A stretch of 64,000 nucleotides of DNA from an uncultured Clostridia bacterium (GCA_947631765.1 CANRMP010000005.1:62001-126000); one strand, 5' to 3'; positions 1-10,009 are shown, counted from the first letter of the stretch. The notes: a model not told the origin generated them from the letters alone. Program-made: numbers and translations.

Positions 1-424
1 TTTTTATACTGCTGCAACCCACCTTATAGCTTCCGAGCGACGCCGAAGAGCTGAGCTTGAAGGTTGCGGTGAACAAAACGATATTCTTTCCGGTTATTTC
101 CTCCGAGCTTTCAATTGTTATGGGATAAGGCAGTTTTGAGGTGCTTTTATCAAGGGTGAAGACCGCTCCCATGTCAAGAAGCCGTTCCGAAGGCTCAACG
201 CCTACAAGGGTGAGGTACTTCTGATCATGAGTAAGCCCGAGACTGAGCTTTGTAAATCCCGGATTTTTGCTCGCTCTGATCTCAACCGAAAATTCGCCGC
301 CGGCAACCGCCGTGGTATTGGTCTCCACGGAAATTTCCGCGCTTTCCGCAGCGTTTGCCGGAAATGCGGCAAAAAGCAGAAAGAGCATAACAGGCAGCAA
401 TATCAGAAATTTACCCTTCTTCAT
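1..424 (-). CDS. Secreted protein with cohesin-type domain (partial, truncated by left window edge)
   Basis: My minus-strand translation: MKKGKFLILLPVMLFLLFAAFPANAAESAEISVETNTTAVAGGEFSVEIRASKNPGFTKLSLGLTHDQKYLTLVGVEPSERLLDMGAVFTLDKSTSKLPYPITIESSEEITGKNIVLFTATFKLSSSASLGSYKV...; signal peptide plus cohesin-like pattern. Absent from the ORF track because it has no stop in the window. Confidence 0.65.
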   Translation of the reverse strand, partial: MKKGKFLILLPVMLFLLFAAFPANAAESAEISVETNTTAVAGGEFSVEIRASKNPGFTKLSLGLTHDQKYLTLVGVEPSERLLDMGAVFTLDKSTSKLPYPITIESSEEITGKNIVLFTATFKLSSSASLGSYKVGCSSIK

Positions 425-504
425 AATACAACCCTCAAAAACTCGTAATAAACTCGTCATAAAATCATTTTAACACAAGAAATATTGCTTGTCAAGCATA
501 AACA

Positions 505-1518
505 TCACATTTTTTCGGAATCTGACATTTTTGTATACCGCTCTAAGATATCGCAGAGGGTATCAACGTATTTTTTAACGACGTTTTCAGGAGATTTTAT
601 CTCAATTCTGCCACCGAACATGAAAACCCAAGAGAAAAAATTCGGGCTGAGCATAACCCTTACTCTGACGCTGAAGCGCTTTTCGTCCTCTTTGAAAAAA
701 GTCACCTGCTGTCCGAATTTATCAATAACCACGCCGGCAAGGCTGTTTTCGCAAACAAGAGTTACAAGCTCACTATCGCCTCCGTACATGCCGAACACCT
801 GACTGCTGTATTTTGCAAGGTCAAGACAAGCAATTTTGTCGTTTTCGTCCGCTTTTTCATTTGTGAGATACACCCTTCCGAGCTTATCCACCCGAAAATG
901 CTTGATATTGTCCGCCTCGGCGTCATATGCCACAAGATAGTAATTTTCCGAATCCCATATAAGCGCTATCGGCGTTGCGGTGTAATAATTTCCGCTATGA
1001 CGTGCAACCTTGACTTTATCTGCGCTCCATTCATAATATTTATATCTTATTCTCACCTTGCAGTATATTGCCTCGTGAATACGGTCGATATTTTCATATA
1101 TCTCGCGCCCGTAATCGCCGCCTCTGTCGGCGACATACACCTGTCTTTTAAGCTGTCCCGCCCTGTAGGTGCTTGTCAGAGTTCCGATTTTATCAATAAG
1201 CGCCCCGTTGTTTACTCCGGTTATAAAGCGCGCCGACTGAACGGCGTCAACCATAAGCTTGAGCTCCGCAAGATCAAAGGTACGTCCTGAAAGATAGTAG
1301 CCGTATCTTCCCTCTTTTTTCACGCAGACTATGTCATATCCGATACTTTTAAGATCCTCAATATCCTTATAAAGCGTCTGCCTGCTTGAGGAAACTCCGA
1401 GCGCGTCAAGCTTTTTTGATATTTCACGAATTGATATCGGATGCTCTTCATCGCTTGATTTTTCGAATATATCGATAAGATATACAAGTCTGAATTTATC
1501 GTTTCCGCCTTTTCCCAT
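505..1518 (-). CDS. WYL-domain transcriptional regulator (HTH + WYL)
   Basis: N-terminal HTH (HPISIREISKKLDALGVSSSRQTLYKDIEDL) and WYL-type region (VRIRYKYYEWSADK...YTATPIALIWDSENYYLVAYD). Confidence 0.85.
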   Translation of the reverse strand: MGKGGNDKFRLVYLIDIFEKSSDEEHPISIREISKKLDALGVSSSRQTLYKDIEDLKSIGYDIVCVKKEGRYGYYLSGRTFDLAELKLMVDAVQSARFITGVNNGALIDKIGTLTSTYRAGQLKRQVYVADRGGDYGREIYENIDRIHEAIYCKVRIRYKYYEWSADKVKVARHSGNYYTATPIALIWDSENYYLVAYDAEADNIKHFRVDKLGRVYLTNEKADENDKIACLDLAKYSSQVFGMYGGDSELVTLVCENSLAGVVIDKFGQQVTFFKEDEKRFSVRVRVMLSPNFFSWVFMFGGRIEIKSPENVVKKYVDTLCDILERYTKMSDSEKM

Positions 1519-1708
1519 ACAGCCTCACCGCTTTTTTAAGCATTTATACATTTAATATTCAAATCAAAACAGCAGATTTTTTAAAACAGGCAGCCCCGCC
1601 GAACTTTTTTGCGCTTTTGGCGCAAAGAACATTGCGGCAAGGCTGCTTTTTCGTTCTTTGATATTAACTAAGCTTTATTCTCCGCGACAAGGCGGAAGGT
1701 TCAAACGC

Positions 1709-3796
1709 TCACTGCTCTGTCTTGTAAAGCTGGAACTCGTAAAGTCTTACAGTACCGTTAGAGCCGTCGGCGTTATAAACCCTGATTAAAATATATCTTG
1801 CGCTCTGTGCGCCGACGTTGTAGGAGGCCTCGTTGGGAGCCGCCGAACCGCTTGCATAGCGCTGATAGTCAATCGACGTCCATGTTTTTGCGTCGTCCGA
1901 AATCAGTATCTCCCACTCTGCCATGTTGCCGAAGTTCGGCTCCTTCGTCTTTGCGTTAAAGATTGTATAAGTGTCAAAGCTCTTTACCGAACCGAGATCG
2001 ATTATTGCCCAGTACTGTGTGCCGTCAAGGCAATATGACGGGTCGGTAGCGCTCGAGCAGCACCATTTTGTCGCGGCGTTGCCGTCAATAAGCTTTTCGG
2101 GGCTTTCAACCGCGTTGACCTGTCCTGACGAAGAGTGAATTGTCGCGCCCGAGCAGATATTGTCGCCTGTCTTTACCACGCTGTCAAGCTTTTGGGCGGT
2201 ATGGCTACCGTGCTGAGGATCTGTAACCATAGGATAGTCGGGGTTGGGAGCGTCTTTGAGATTTTCGGTAATGAAATTATCCTCATATTCTCCAAAGCCG
2301 ACAAACGCCCATGTTCCCTTTTTCAATTCGTCAACATAGTGGAGTCTGAGCTCTTCGCAGTTCTTGTATCCGGTAATACGTTCAAACACGCCGTCAAAAT
2401 CCGGATCCTGTCCGATATTGTCGGTCTTTATCGTTCCGTTCTTGATACCGAAGTTGATGCTGTCGATAAGACCGTACTCCAAGGTGCCGTCCTCTTTCAT
2501 TTTTGTGGGGTACTTTGCGTCCATGTATGCAAAGAACCACTTGTTGTTGCCGTAAGGCTCGTATCCCCAATCCTGCAAGGAGGTATCGCTTGCCTTATAG
2601 ACCTGAACAAATCTCTTATCCGACCAGTGGAAATATCTGAATCCGCCGTAGTTTGCCATGTTTTCCACCCACCAGTGACCGTCTCCGTATGAGAAGCCGC
2701 CGTATTGCTGTACCGAGTGGGTTATTTCATGTGAGAAGAAGCCGAGGTCTCTGGGGTTGGAGTTTGCATAGTCCACCGAAACAACCACCATGGTGCCTTG
2801 GGAATAAGCCACGCCGTCATAGGATTTATCAGCCTTAAAGGTGATTTCCTTAGGCTCAGAGCCTGTTCCCCATCTTGCGTAAATTCTCGCATAGGAATTA
2901 TAGAAAAGATCCGTGAGGTTTACCATGTACGCCGGATCTCTGATAAGATCCCAGTCGCCCGTGAAGCAAAGATGATATGTACGCTGTGAAAATTCGCTTT
3001 CGCTGATTTTTATCGGAATGGATTTTACAAGGGTGCCGCCGTCGGAGAAGAGATTAATGTAATAATCGCCCGCCGCAACAAACGGAATAGACAGCTTTAT
3101 CGAGCCGGTATACGTGCCGTCCTTGCCGGAGGTGAGTATATCCGTATGTTCAATAATGCTGACCTCGCTTCCCTCTTCCCTTGAGATATTCGCCCTAAAG
3201 GTTGCGGGAATATTTGCCGTGAACGGAACCGCCATGAAATATCCCGACTGTCCGTCAACCGAAGTATACTCGGGCACTACTCGAAGATCAATCTGCTGAA
3301 AGTAAAAGTAGACAGTCTTTCTTTCGGTGTTCTCATAGAAAAAGCCGAGGATGTTGCCCATTTTCTCCACCTGAGAGGGAGTCTTCATTGTGCGGGCGGG
3401 CTCGCCGTTCTCTTCGGTGTAAAGATAATAGGTCACATTCCTTCCCGGGTACTTTTCTTCTGCCGCCTTTAAAAGCGCGCCGCCGCTTCCCGTAAAGTCG
3501 TATACGCTGTAATCGATTCCCGAGTTAACGCTCCACCCCTCTTCGGTGGTGAGCGCGGTATAACCGTTCTTTGTGACCGTTTCGGAAGCCTTTCCTGCGC
3601 TTACCTCGGTAAGTGCGTCAAGGTTCTTCTGAAAAGGAAGGTCGGGAATTGTTGCATCCGGCACATCGTGAGTACGATCAAGCGTTGTAGTGGTGGCAGT
3701 CCCCTCATCGCCCTTATCGTCACTCTTACAGCCCGCAAAAAGCAACGTGCTCAGTACAAGAGCTGCCAAAGCAACCGCAAATAATATTTTTTTCAT
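1709..3796 (-). CDS. Lipoprotein with basic-secretory-protein (BSP) type metallopeptidase domain and C-terminal F5/8-type (discoidin) domain
   Basis: Lipobox LLFAGCKSD; zinc-peptidase-like HEITHSVQQY...WWVENMANYGGFRY as in BSP peptidases; C-terminal ESPEKLIDGNAATKWCCSS...WAIIDLGSVKSFDTYTIFNA typical of discoidin domains. Confidence 0.75.
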   Translation of the reverse strand: MKKILFAVALAALVLSTLLFAGCKSDDKGDEGTATTTTLDRTHDVPDATIPDLPFQKNLDALTEVSAGKASETVTKNGYTALTTEEGWSVNSGIDYSVYDFTGSGGALLKAAEEKYPGRNVTYYLYTEENGEPARTMKTPSQVEKMGNILGFFYENTERKTVYFYFQQIDLRVVPEYTSVDGQSGYFMAVPFTANIPATFRANISREEGSEVSIIEHTDILTSGKDGTYTGSIKLSIPFVAAGDYYINLFSDGGTLVKSIPIKISESEFSQRTYHLCFTGDWDLIRDPAYMVNLTDLFYNSYARIYARWGTGSEPKEITFKADKSYDGVAYSQGTMVVVSVDYANSNPRDLGFFSHEITHSVQQYGGFSYGDGHWWVENMANYGGFRYFHWSDKRFVQVYKASDTSLQDWGYEPYGNNKWFFAYMDAKYPTKMKEDGTLEYGLIDSINFGIKNGTIKTDNIGQDPDFDGVFERITGYKNCEELRLHYVDELKKGTWAFVGFGEYEDNFITENLKDAPNPDYPMVTDPQHGSHTAQKLDSVVKTGDNICSGATIHSSSGQVNAVESPEKLIDGNAATKWCCSSATDPSYCLDGTQYWAIIDLGSVKSFDTYTIFNAKTKEPNFGNMAEWEILISDDAKTWTSIDYQRYASGSAAPNEASYNVGAQSARYILIRVYNADGSNGTVRLYEFQLYKTEQ

Positions 3797-4108
3797 AGTT
3801 TTTTCCTTTCTTAAAAGCCGAGCTTTATGTGTATACGGCTATTCTATCATAAAACAAATTATTTTTCAACCTTATACTTGTATATCTTTTAAATATTTTT
3901 GTTTCCGTGCCAATGATTTTTGCCCGACTTGCCATAATCAGACAAGCGCGCATATCGGCACACTGCAAAAAAATCGGCGTAAATTCGGCAAAAAATCCCC
4001 GCAAAGTGGCTGAAATAATTTTGACTTTTGCTTGGCGGTTTTAAACTTATTTTGTCCGCGAAGCGGACGCCTTTCGACCTATTCACTTTTCACTTTACCT
4101 ATTACTTT

Positions 4109-4148
4109 CCAAAAATCGGCGAGCACACTTGGTGCTTGCCGATTTTTG
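4109..4148. terminator. Hairpin immediately downstream of tRNA-Thr (minus-strand transcript)
   Basis: ccaaaaatcggcgagcac-acttggt-gcttgccgatttttgg; near-perfect inverted repeat overlapping the tRNA 3' CCA. Confidence 0.6.
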
Positions 4149-4222
4149 GAGCTGGAGATGGGATTCGAACCCACGACCTGCTGATTACGAATCAGCTGCG
4201 CTACCGGCTGTGCCACTCCAGC
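4147..4222 (-). tRNA. tRNA-Thr (anticodon CGT), CCA encoded
   Basis: Minus: GCTGGAGTGGCACAGCCGGTAGCGCAGCTGATTCGTAATCAGCAGGTCGTGGGTTCGAATCCCATCTCCAGCTCCA; acceptor GCTGGAG/CTCCAGC, anticodon arm GCTGA-TTCGTAA-TCAGC, T-loop TTCGAAT. Confidence 0.95.
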
Positions 4223-4377
4223 GTGACATATTATGAAGCTTAGGTATTATAACACATTATTTTTTAAATGTCAATATTTTTTTGAATAAGCATTGAAAAA
4301 TGCCCCGTGATGTGATAACATTATTTTGTAAGTCACTGGGAAAAGGAAAAAACGCATATAAAAAAGGACTTTATAAC

Positions 4378-5283
4378 ATGAAGCTCACCGATATCGGCAC
4401 AATAAAGGAACTGCTTGGAGAGGAGGATACCTCTTTTAAAAAGAAGTTCGGTCAGAATTTTTTAATAAACGAGTCTGTTGTGCGGCGTATTGCCCTTGAA
4501 TGTCTGCCAAACGGAGCAGAAAGCGGCAAAAAATGCGGAATTCTCGAAATAGGACCGGGGATAGGAACGCTTACTGCAAAGCTGTGCAAGGCTGCAAAAT
4601 GTGTGGTGTGCGTTGAAATTGATAGCACGCTTATTCCCCTTCTTAACAGAACTCTTGCCGAGTTTGACAATGTAAAAATAATAAGCGGCGATATAATGAA
4701 GCTTGACCTTATGAGTCTTATAAAGGAAAGCTTTTTTGACTGCGAATATGTTGCCGTTGCCGCAAATCTTCCTTACTATATAACAACCCCTGTGATTATG
4801 AAGCTTCTTGAAGCGGAGCTGCCGCTGAGTTCAATAACGGTCATGGTGCAGAAGGAGGTGGCAGACAGGCTTTGCAGCGACAGCGCAGACCGTACCTACG
4901 GAGCAGTCACCGCTTCGGTATCATTCTATGCGCAAGTCAGAAAGCTGTTTAACGTCGGCGCGGGAAATTTTATACCTGCCCCGAAGGTCGACTCGGCTGT
5001 AATTCGCTTTGACCTTTATAAAAATCCGCCCTTTTTCGTTAGTGACAAAGCACTTTTTTTCAAGGTTATAAAGGCGGCTTTTGCCCAGCGCAGAAAAACC
5101 CTTGTCAACGCCCTTTCCGGCGGCTTTTCCATATCAAAGGCCGACGCTGTAAGGCTTGTCAAAGAGTGCGGCTTTGATGAAATGATAAGAGGCGAAGCCC
5201 TCTCGCCCGCCGATTTTGCAAATATTGCAAACCGGCTTTCAGAGCTGCAAGCAGTCAAACAGAAAAACAATAAACTTTTGTAA
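4378..5283 (+). CDS. rsmA: 16S rRNA (adenine(1518)-N(6)/adenine(1519)-N(6))-dimethyltransferase
   Basis: KKKFGQNFLINESVVRRI, EIGPGIGTLTAKL, AANLPYYITTPVIMKLL. Start trimmed to MKLTDIGTIKEL. Confidence 0.95.
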   Translation: MKLTDIGTIKELLGEEDTSFKKKFGQNFLINESVVRRIALECLPNGAESGKKCGILEIGPGIGTLTAKLCKAAKCVVCVEIDSTLIPLLNRTLAEFDNVKIISGDIMKLDLMSLIKESFFDCEYVAVAANLPYYITTPVIMKLLEAELPLSSITVMVQKEVADRLCSDSADRTYGAVTASVSFYAQVRKLFNVGAGNFIPAPKVDSAVIRFDLYKNPPFFVSDKALFFKVIKAAFAQRRKTLVNALSGGFSISKADAVRLVKECGFDEMIRGEALSPADFANIANRLSELQAVKQKNNKLL

Positions 5284-5301
5284 AAAAATATTTTTTTACA
5301 G

Positions 5302-5330
5302 TTGAAATCATCCCCCGAGTGTGGTATAAT
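5302..5330 (+). promoter_or_regulatory. Sigma-A type promoter upstream of the 5433 gene
   Basis: TTGAAA-17 nt-TATAAT. Confidence 0.7.
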
Positions 5331-5432
5331 GTTTGCAAGAAGTCATCAAACTTAAAAGACGACGCCGCGTACAGCTTCGGCGTTTTTTCACTTGCTTTGG
5401 CACACGTTTTCTTTCAGTCACGGAGAAATCAC

Positions 5433-6071
5433 ATGAAAAAGATTTATATCGCTTTTTTACAGACGCAATTTAAAACGGGAAAAACCATCCGTTTGCTCAC
5501 GCATAACAGATACAATCATGTCTGTATTTCTTTATATCCTTCGACAAAAGAGATGTATTCATACGCCAGATACAACTATCACGAGCCTTTTATGGCGGGA
5601 TTCGGTATAGAATACACCGACAGATATTATGAAGCGCCGGAGATGTCGGGAATCAAAATGTGCGAGTATACCGTTGACGACGACCATTACGAGAGGATAA
5701 AGGAAGCGATAAGCTACTATATGCAAAACATCGAAAAAACAAGGTATAATTTTTTCGACGTTCTGATGTATCCTTTTCAAAAGCACATTAACATTATGCT
5801 CACACACACCTGTATCAGCTTTGTGCTTGAGCTGCTTGAAAGAAACGACGTACATACGATAGGTCAGCTTGAAAAATCCATTCCGGAAAGCGATGTCATT
5901 TTCGAAGGCAGGCTTGACGAGTTCGAAAACTTTTCTCCCTCGCGCTCTGTGGTCGATTTCTATGAAAAGCGCAGTCGCCGCGCGGTTTTCGGAGGCTCGG
6001 TGCTGGTGCTCGGCGGGCTGTGTGCAAGCGTTTTTCGGGAGATAATGGTGACCGTGGTGGAGAACCTTTAG
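5433..6071 (+). CDS. Conserved hypothetical, possibly permuted NlpC/P60 (YiiX-like) cysteine-peptidase fold
   Basis: MKKIYIAFLQTQFKTGKTIRLLTHNRYNHVCISL...; conserved-looking His (NRYNHVCISL) followed later by Cys (THTCISFVLELL) in permuted order; C-terminal hydrophobic segment. Confidence 0.45.
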   Translation: MKKIYIAFLQTQFKTGKTIRLLTHNRYNHVCISLYPSTKEMYSYARYNYHEPFMAGFGIEYTDRYYEAPEMSGIKMCEYTVDDDHYERIKEAISYYMQNIEKTRYNFFDVLMYPFQKHINIMLTHTCISFVLELLERNDVHTIGQLEKSIPESDVIFEGRLDEFENFSPSRSVVDFYEKRSRRAVFGGSVLVLGGLCASVFREIMVTVVENL

Positions 6072-6165
6072 CCGTAGCTTTCGGCAAATTCAAACAAAGC
6101 GATATTTCATAAAAACGCAAGCGCTTTAATTTATCACATCACACTTTTTTAATTTATTAACGTCT

Positions 6166-6675
6166 ATGAGCAAAACAAAAATCATATTAATAAGAATCGC
6201 GCTCTCCGTGATTCTTTTTTCAAACCTTGTATTTATATCCTATCAATCGACAAACAGCGCCGAGGAGTCCGACGGGATGAGCACAAAGGTCACCGAGGTA
6301 ATACTTACGGCGACCGTTTCCGACTTTAAGGAAAAGAGCGAGCCCGAACAGAAAAAGATGATAGACGATACCAACGGTATTGTCAGAGAATGTGCGCACA
6401 CCGCAGAATTTGTTCCTGTCGGCATTACTTTTTTCGGACTGCTTATTACCTTTAAAAAAGCACTGCAAAAAAAGCTCACTGCGCGCCGATTTTATCCTTC
6501 ATGCGCCCTTTGCACCTGTCTTTTCGGTCTTTTGTACGCCGTGTTCGACGAATCTCATCAGATTTTTGTGCCGGAGCGGGAGCGTGACAGGATAAGGCGG
6601 TACACGCCCGCCGGCGGGATTGTCGACCGCGCGCCGAAATTCGACCGCAGACTCGCGTACAGCCTAAAAGAGTAA
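6166..6675 (+). pseudogene. VanZ-like membrane protein, probably frameshifted at the C-terminus
   Basis: VanZ-like N-terminus (FISYQSTNSAEESD...VRECAHTAEFVPVGI) and FGLLYAVFDESHQIFVP; the next expected motif (GRSGxVxDVLIDT) is partly in the +1-shifted frame (RSGSVTG) and the final TM helix is missing. Confidence 0.5.
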
Positions 6676-6727
6676 GCACTCTCTCAAAGCGCCGCAAAAT
6701 AGGACAATTCGAACAATTTAATTTTTT

Positions 6728-6762
6728 GTCTGCCGCATTTGACCCTGCGGCAGACATTTTTA
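6728..6762. terminator. Intrinsic terminator
   Basis: gtctgccgca-tttgaccc-tgcggcagac followed by attttt. Confidence 0.75.
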
Positions 6763-6802
6763 ATTTTAGAGCTCTCTCAAAAGCCCTTTTGCCGACTATT
6801 CC

Positions 6803-6830
6803 TTGACATTCTTTAAAAAAGTGCTATAAT
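6803..6830 (+). promoter_or_regulatory. Sigma-A type promoter for plsC
   Basis: TTGACA-16 nt-TATAAT, ~110 nt upstream of the start codon. Confidence 0.8.
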
Positions 6831-6938
6831 TACATTGTCGCCGCCTGCAATACAGACGCGGCGAATATTATAAGTTGGCATTTTTGCCGATATTTCTTTT
6901 TCAGATCAAAATCAACAAACGCCTTTTTCGGAGGACAA

Positions 6939-7688
6939 ATGAAGCGGATAGTAACGATTATTTTGAAAAATATAGTAAGAGTGCCGGGGGTATATTTAAA
7001 GTTTCACCGCTTTGCAGCGCATCCCGAGCGGTACAGCGATGAGGAAAAATACCGATATGTGCAAAAAATATTCGGATACGCCATAAAAAGCGGAAATATA
7101 CATCTTGCGGCATACGGGCAGGAAAACATTCCTGAAACGGGCGAGTTTTTGATTTATGCAAATCATCAGGGATATCTTGACGTGGCGATGGTCTGCTACT
7201 CTTGCAAAAGACCGGCGGGCGTTCTGCTTGCAAAGGAGTTTTACGATATTCCGGTATTAAAGCAGATGATAGACAGCACCCATTCCCTTGCAATAGACCG
7301 CTCTGATTTAAGACAGTCAATGCAGGTTATGCAGGATATTTCAAAGGGGCTGGAATGCGGAAGAAGCTACGCCATTTTTCCGGAAGGAAGGGTGAGCCGC
7401 GGCTCGGAGCTTTCAAATTTTCATGCAGGCAGCTTTAAATGCGCCGTAAAATCAAGGTGTACGATTATTCCCGCAGCGCTTATCGACACGTACAAGGCTA
7501 CCGAGGAAAAGGGCAGCAGACCCATAAACGCCGAGGTACATTTTCTCCCGCCCATTAAATACAAAGAATATGAAAATCTCTCCTCAATAGAGCTTGCACA
7601 GCTTGTAAAGGAAAGAATTGAGGAAAAAGTAAAGTACGAAACGGCTCAAAAAAGAGGGCGGGAGAAAAACGCTTGCGGCAAAAAATAA
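6939..7688 (+). CDS. plsC: 1-acyl-sn-glycerol-3-phosphate acyltransferase
   Basis: Acyltransferase block NHQGYLDVAM (HX4D) and FPEGRVSRG. Confidence 0.88.
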   Translation: MKRIVTIILKNIVRVPGVYLKFHRFAAHPERYSDEEKYRYVQKIFGYAIKSGNIHLAAYGQENIPETGEFLIYANHQGYLDVAMVCYSCKRPAGVLLAKEFYDIPVLKQMIDSTHSLAIDRSDLRQSMQVMQDISKGLECGRSYAIFPEGRVSRGSELSNFHAGSFKCAVKSRCTIIPAALIDTYKATEEKGSRPINAEVHFLPPIKYKEYENLSSIELAQLVKERIEEKVKYETAQKRGREKNACGKK

Positions 7689-7726
7689 CCGTTCCTGATT
7701 TTCGGCATTAATTTTTGCCGCTTATA

Positions 7727-7755
7727 TTGACAAAATAATTGTAATAGTGTAAAAT
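7727..7755 (+). promoter_or_regulatory. Sigma-A type promoter
   Basis: TTGACA-17 nt-TAAAAT upstream of the SGNH hydrolase gene. Confidence 0.75.
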
Positions 7756-7816
7756 TGAATCAGAGTCGGCAGGGCGCCGACAGTTGTATTTATCGTATTT
7801 ATCGGAGGGTCGATTC

Positions 7817-8596
7817 ATGAACAAAAGAAAAAACGCATTGATACTCAAAATAGCGGCTTTTTGTCTTGCCATTCTCACTATTCTTCCCTTTATTGTTTCC
7901 TGCTCGGGCGACAAGCCCGCAGATGTCACCTCGGAATCCGTAACAGAGGAAGAGAAAGCTCCCGAAGAACCAAAAGAATATTCACTTGAGGGAAAAACGC
8001 TCTTTTTCCTTGGCTCCTCGGTCACATACGGCTCCGCCAACAACGGCGTGTCGTTTGTTGAGATGATCGCAAAAAACAACAACTGCACCTGCGTAAAAGA
8101 AGCCGTTTCGGGAACCACGCTCGTAAACAGCGGCAACGACTCGGGCAGCTATGTTGCAAGACTTGTCAGAAAAGCCAAATTCCAAAAGAAAGTCGACCAT
8201 TTTATCTGCCAGCTTTCAACTAACGACGCAACTCAGAACAAGCCGCTCGGTAAAGTAAGCGACTCGAAAAATATGGACGATTTTGACGTAACGACAATAA
8301 TCGGCGCAATGGAGTACATCATTGCCTTTGCCAAAGACAAATGGAACTGCCACGTAAGCTTTTATACGGGAACCAAGTTTGACAACGCCCTTTATCAGAA
8401 GATGGTTGACGCTCTGTACGACCTTAAGGAAAAATGGGATATCGGCATTATTGACCTTTGGAACGACGAAGAGATGAACGCAGTCAGCGACCGCGACTAT
8501 CGCCTGTATATGTCCGACCCCATACATCCCACCGGAAAAGGATATTCCGAATGGTGGACTCCCAAGTTCGAGGCGTTTTTAAAGCAGTATGAGTGA
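7817..8596 (+). CDS. SGNH/GDSL hydrolase family lipoprotein
   Basis: Lipobox FIVSCSGD; block I FFLGSSVTYGS, QLSTNDATQNK, DPIHPTGKGY. Start trimmed to the ATG after GGAGGG. Confidence 0.85.
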   Translation: MNKRKNALILKIAAFCLAILTILPFIVSCSGDKPADVTSESVTEEEKAPEEPKEYSLEGKTLFFLGSSVTYGSANNGVSFVEMIAKNNNCTCVKEAVSGTTLVNSGNDSGSYVARLVRKAKFQKKVDHFICQLSTNDATQNKPLGKVSDSKNMDDFDVTTIIGAMEYIIAFAKDKWNCHVSFYTGTKFDNALYQKMVDALYDLKEKWDIGIIDLWNDEEMNAVSDRDYRLYMSDPIHPTGKGYSEWWTPKFEAFLKQYE

Positions 8597-8637
8597 CAAT
8601 TACCGTCACCGTGATATTTTCTTTATATAATTTGAAA

Positions 8638-8667
8638 AGCGGGATACGTTTTCGGGCGTATCCCGCT
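8638..8667. terminator. Intrinsic terminator
   Basis: agcgggatacg-ttttcggg-cgtatcccgct hairpin. Confidence 0.7.
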
Positions 8668-8893
8668 CTTCACTTTTAAACGCATAAAGCGCAAATATCA
8701 AATTTTATAAATCATTTTCAAAATTTTCTGCTTTCAGATATTGCAGGAATAAATTTCTTGCAAAAAAGTACAGATTTTTTTCAAAAAGCCCTTGAAATAT
8801 CGTTCGAATTATGGTAAATTTGTATTATACGATATCATTGCAATAAAGAGCTCATTTTAAAATATCGGCAAAAAAGAAAGGCGGCTTATCGGT

Positions 8894-9733
8894 ATGGCGG
8901 AAGAAAAGCAATACTATTATGACGATTATGATATGAAGTCCATAACTGCGCTTCACACCGTATCCTCGGGCTTTGATATGCCTGTACGGCATTTGCACAG
9001 CCAATATGAATTTTTGTACGTGAGAAAAGGAAGCGTTTGCGTCGAAAGCAATGCGGATTCCCTTCAGGTGGAATTTCCCTGTCTTATCATTCACAAGCCC
9101 TTTTCCCTGCACCGCGCCAACGCGTCAAAGGATCAGGTGTACGACAGGTACGTCGTGATGTGCACAAAAGAACAGCTTGACAAGATAAGCGGACTTGTGC
9201 CGAGGCTTCCCGCTATAGACTCCAAAAGTCTGACGGTTATTAAAGTAACCCGCGAGATTGATTTCCTGCTTATCGAGTATTTCACAAAAATTCAAGCCTA
9301 CTGCGCCTCGGGTATGGACAATCTTGCCCTCATATTCCTTTCGCTTCTTCTTGCCACGATCACCGAATATACCGATTGCGATAAGCTAATACCCACCAAA
9401 TCGGAGGGATATATCAGCGAGGTGGTAAATTACATAGGTCAAAAATACTCCGAAAAGCTGAGTATCGACGCCATTGCGGACAAATTCTTTGTAAGCCGGT
9501 CAAAGCTTATAGCCGATTTTAAAAAGCATATAAGCGTGTCGATAAAGCAGTATATTATGCTTATTCGCGTGTTCAACGCACAGCGTTATCTCCAAGGCGG
9601 CAAGTCGATTTCAGAAACCGCGCTTCTTTGCGGCTTCTATGACGAAAGCCACTTTGTGGGCACATTCCATTCGCTCACGGGCATAACTCCGAAGAAATTC
9701 ATAAAGAGCCTCAAATCCACCGGCGAAAAATAA
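8894..9733 (+). CDS. AraC-family transcriptional regulator with N-terminal cupin
   Basis: Cupin-like HLHSQYEFLYVRKGSV; C-terminal dual HTH (LSIDAIADKFFVSRSKLIADFKKH...SISETALLCGFYDESHFVGTFHSLTGITPKKF). Confidence 0.9.
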   Translation: MAEEKQYYYDDYDMKSITALHTVSSGFDMPVRHLHSQYEFLYVRKGSVCVESNADSLQVEFPCLIIHKPFSLHRANASKDQVYDRYVVMCTKEQLDKISGLVPRLPAIDSKSLTVIKVTREIDFLLIEYFTKIQAYCASGMDNLALIFLSLLLATITEYTDCDKLIPTKSEGYISEVVNYIGQKYSEKLSIDAIADKFFVSRSKLIADFKKHISVSIKQYIMLIRVFNAQRYLQGGKSISETALLCGFYDESHFVGTFHSLTGITPKKFIKSLKSTGEK

Positions 9734-9739
9734 ATCACC

Positions 9740-9773
9740 AAAAAGGGCGACCGAAAGCACGGCTGCCCTTTTT
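9740..9773. terminator. Intrinsic terminator
   Basis: aaaaagggc...gcccttttt inverted repeat. Confidence 0.65.
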
Positions 9774-10009
9774 CGCTGTGTGGCAATATTTCATATCTTG
9801 CCGCATATCACCCGAAAAAGGAGGCGGCATTTGCACCATTTTCACATAAATTTGCAAAAGTATATGACAAAAAACAAGAATATTTTGATATAATTATACT
9901 TGTAAAACACCCTCAAAAGCGCTTTTACGCAGTCGCAAAAGGGACTGCGACTTGCAAAATACCGCTTGCTTTTTACAATAAGCCGACTTAATATTACGGG
10001 TATGTAACT

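Noticed and set aside
4028-4243. 71-aa plus-strand ORF containing GAGDGIRTHDLLITNQLRYRLCHSS
   Set aside because: Translation of the antisense strand of tRNA-Thr, a well-known spurious protein.
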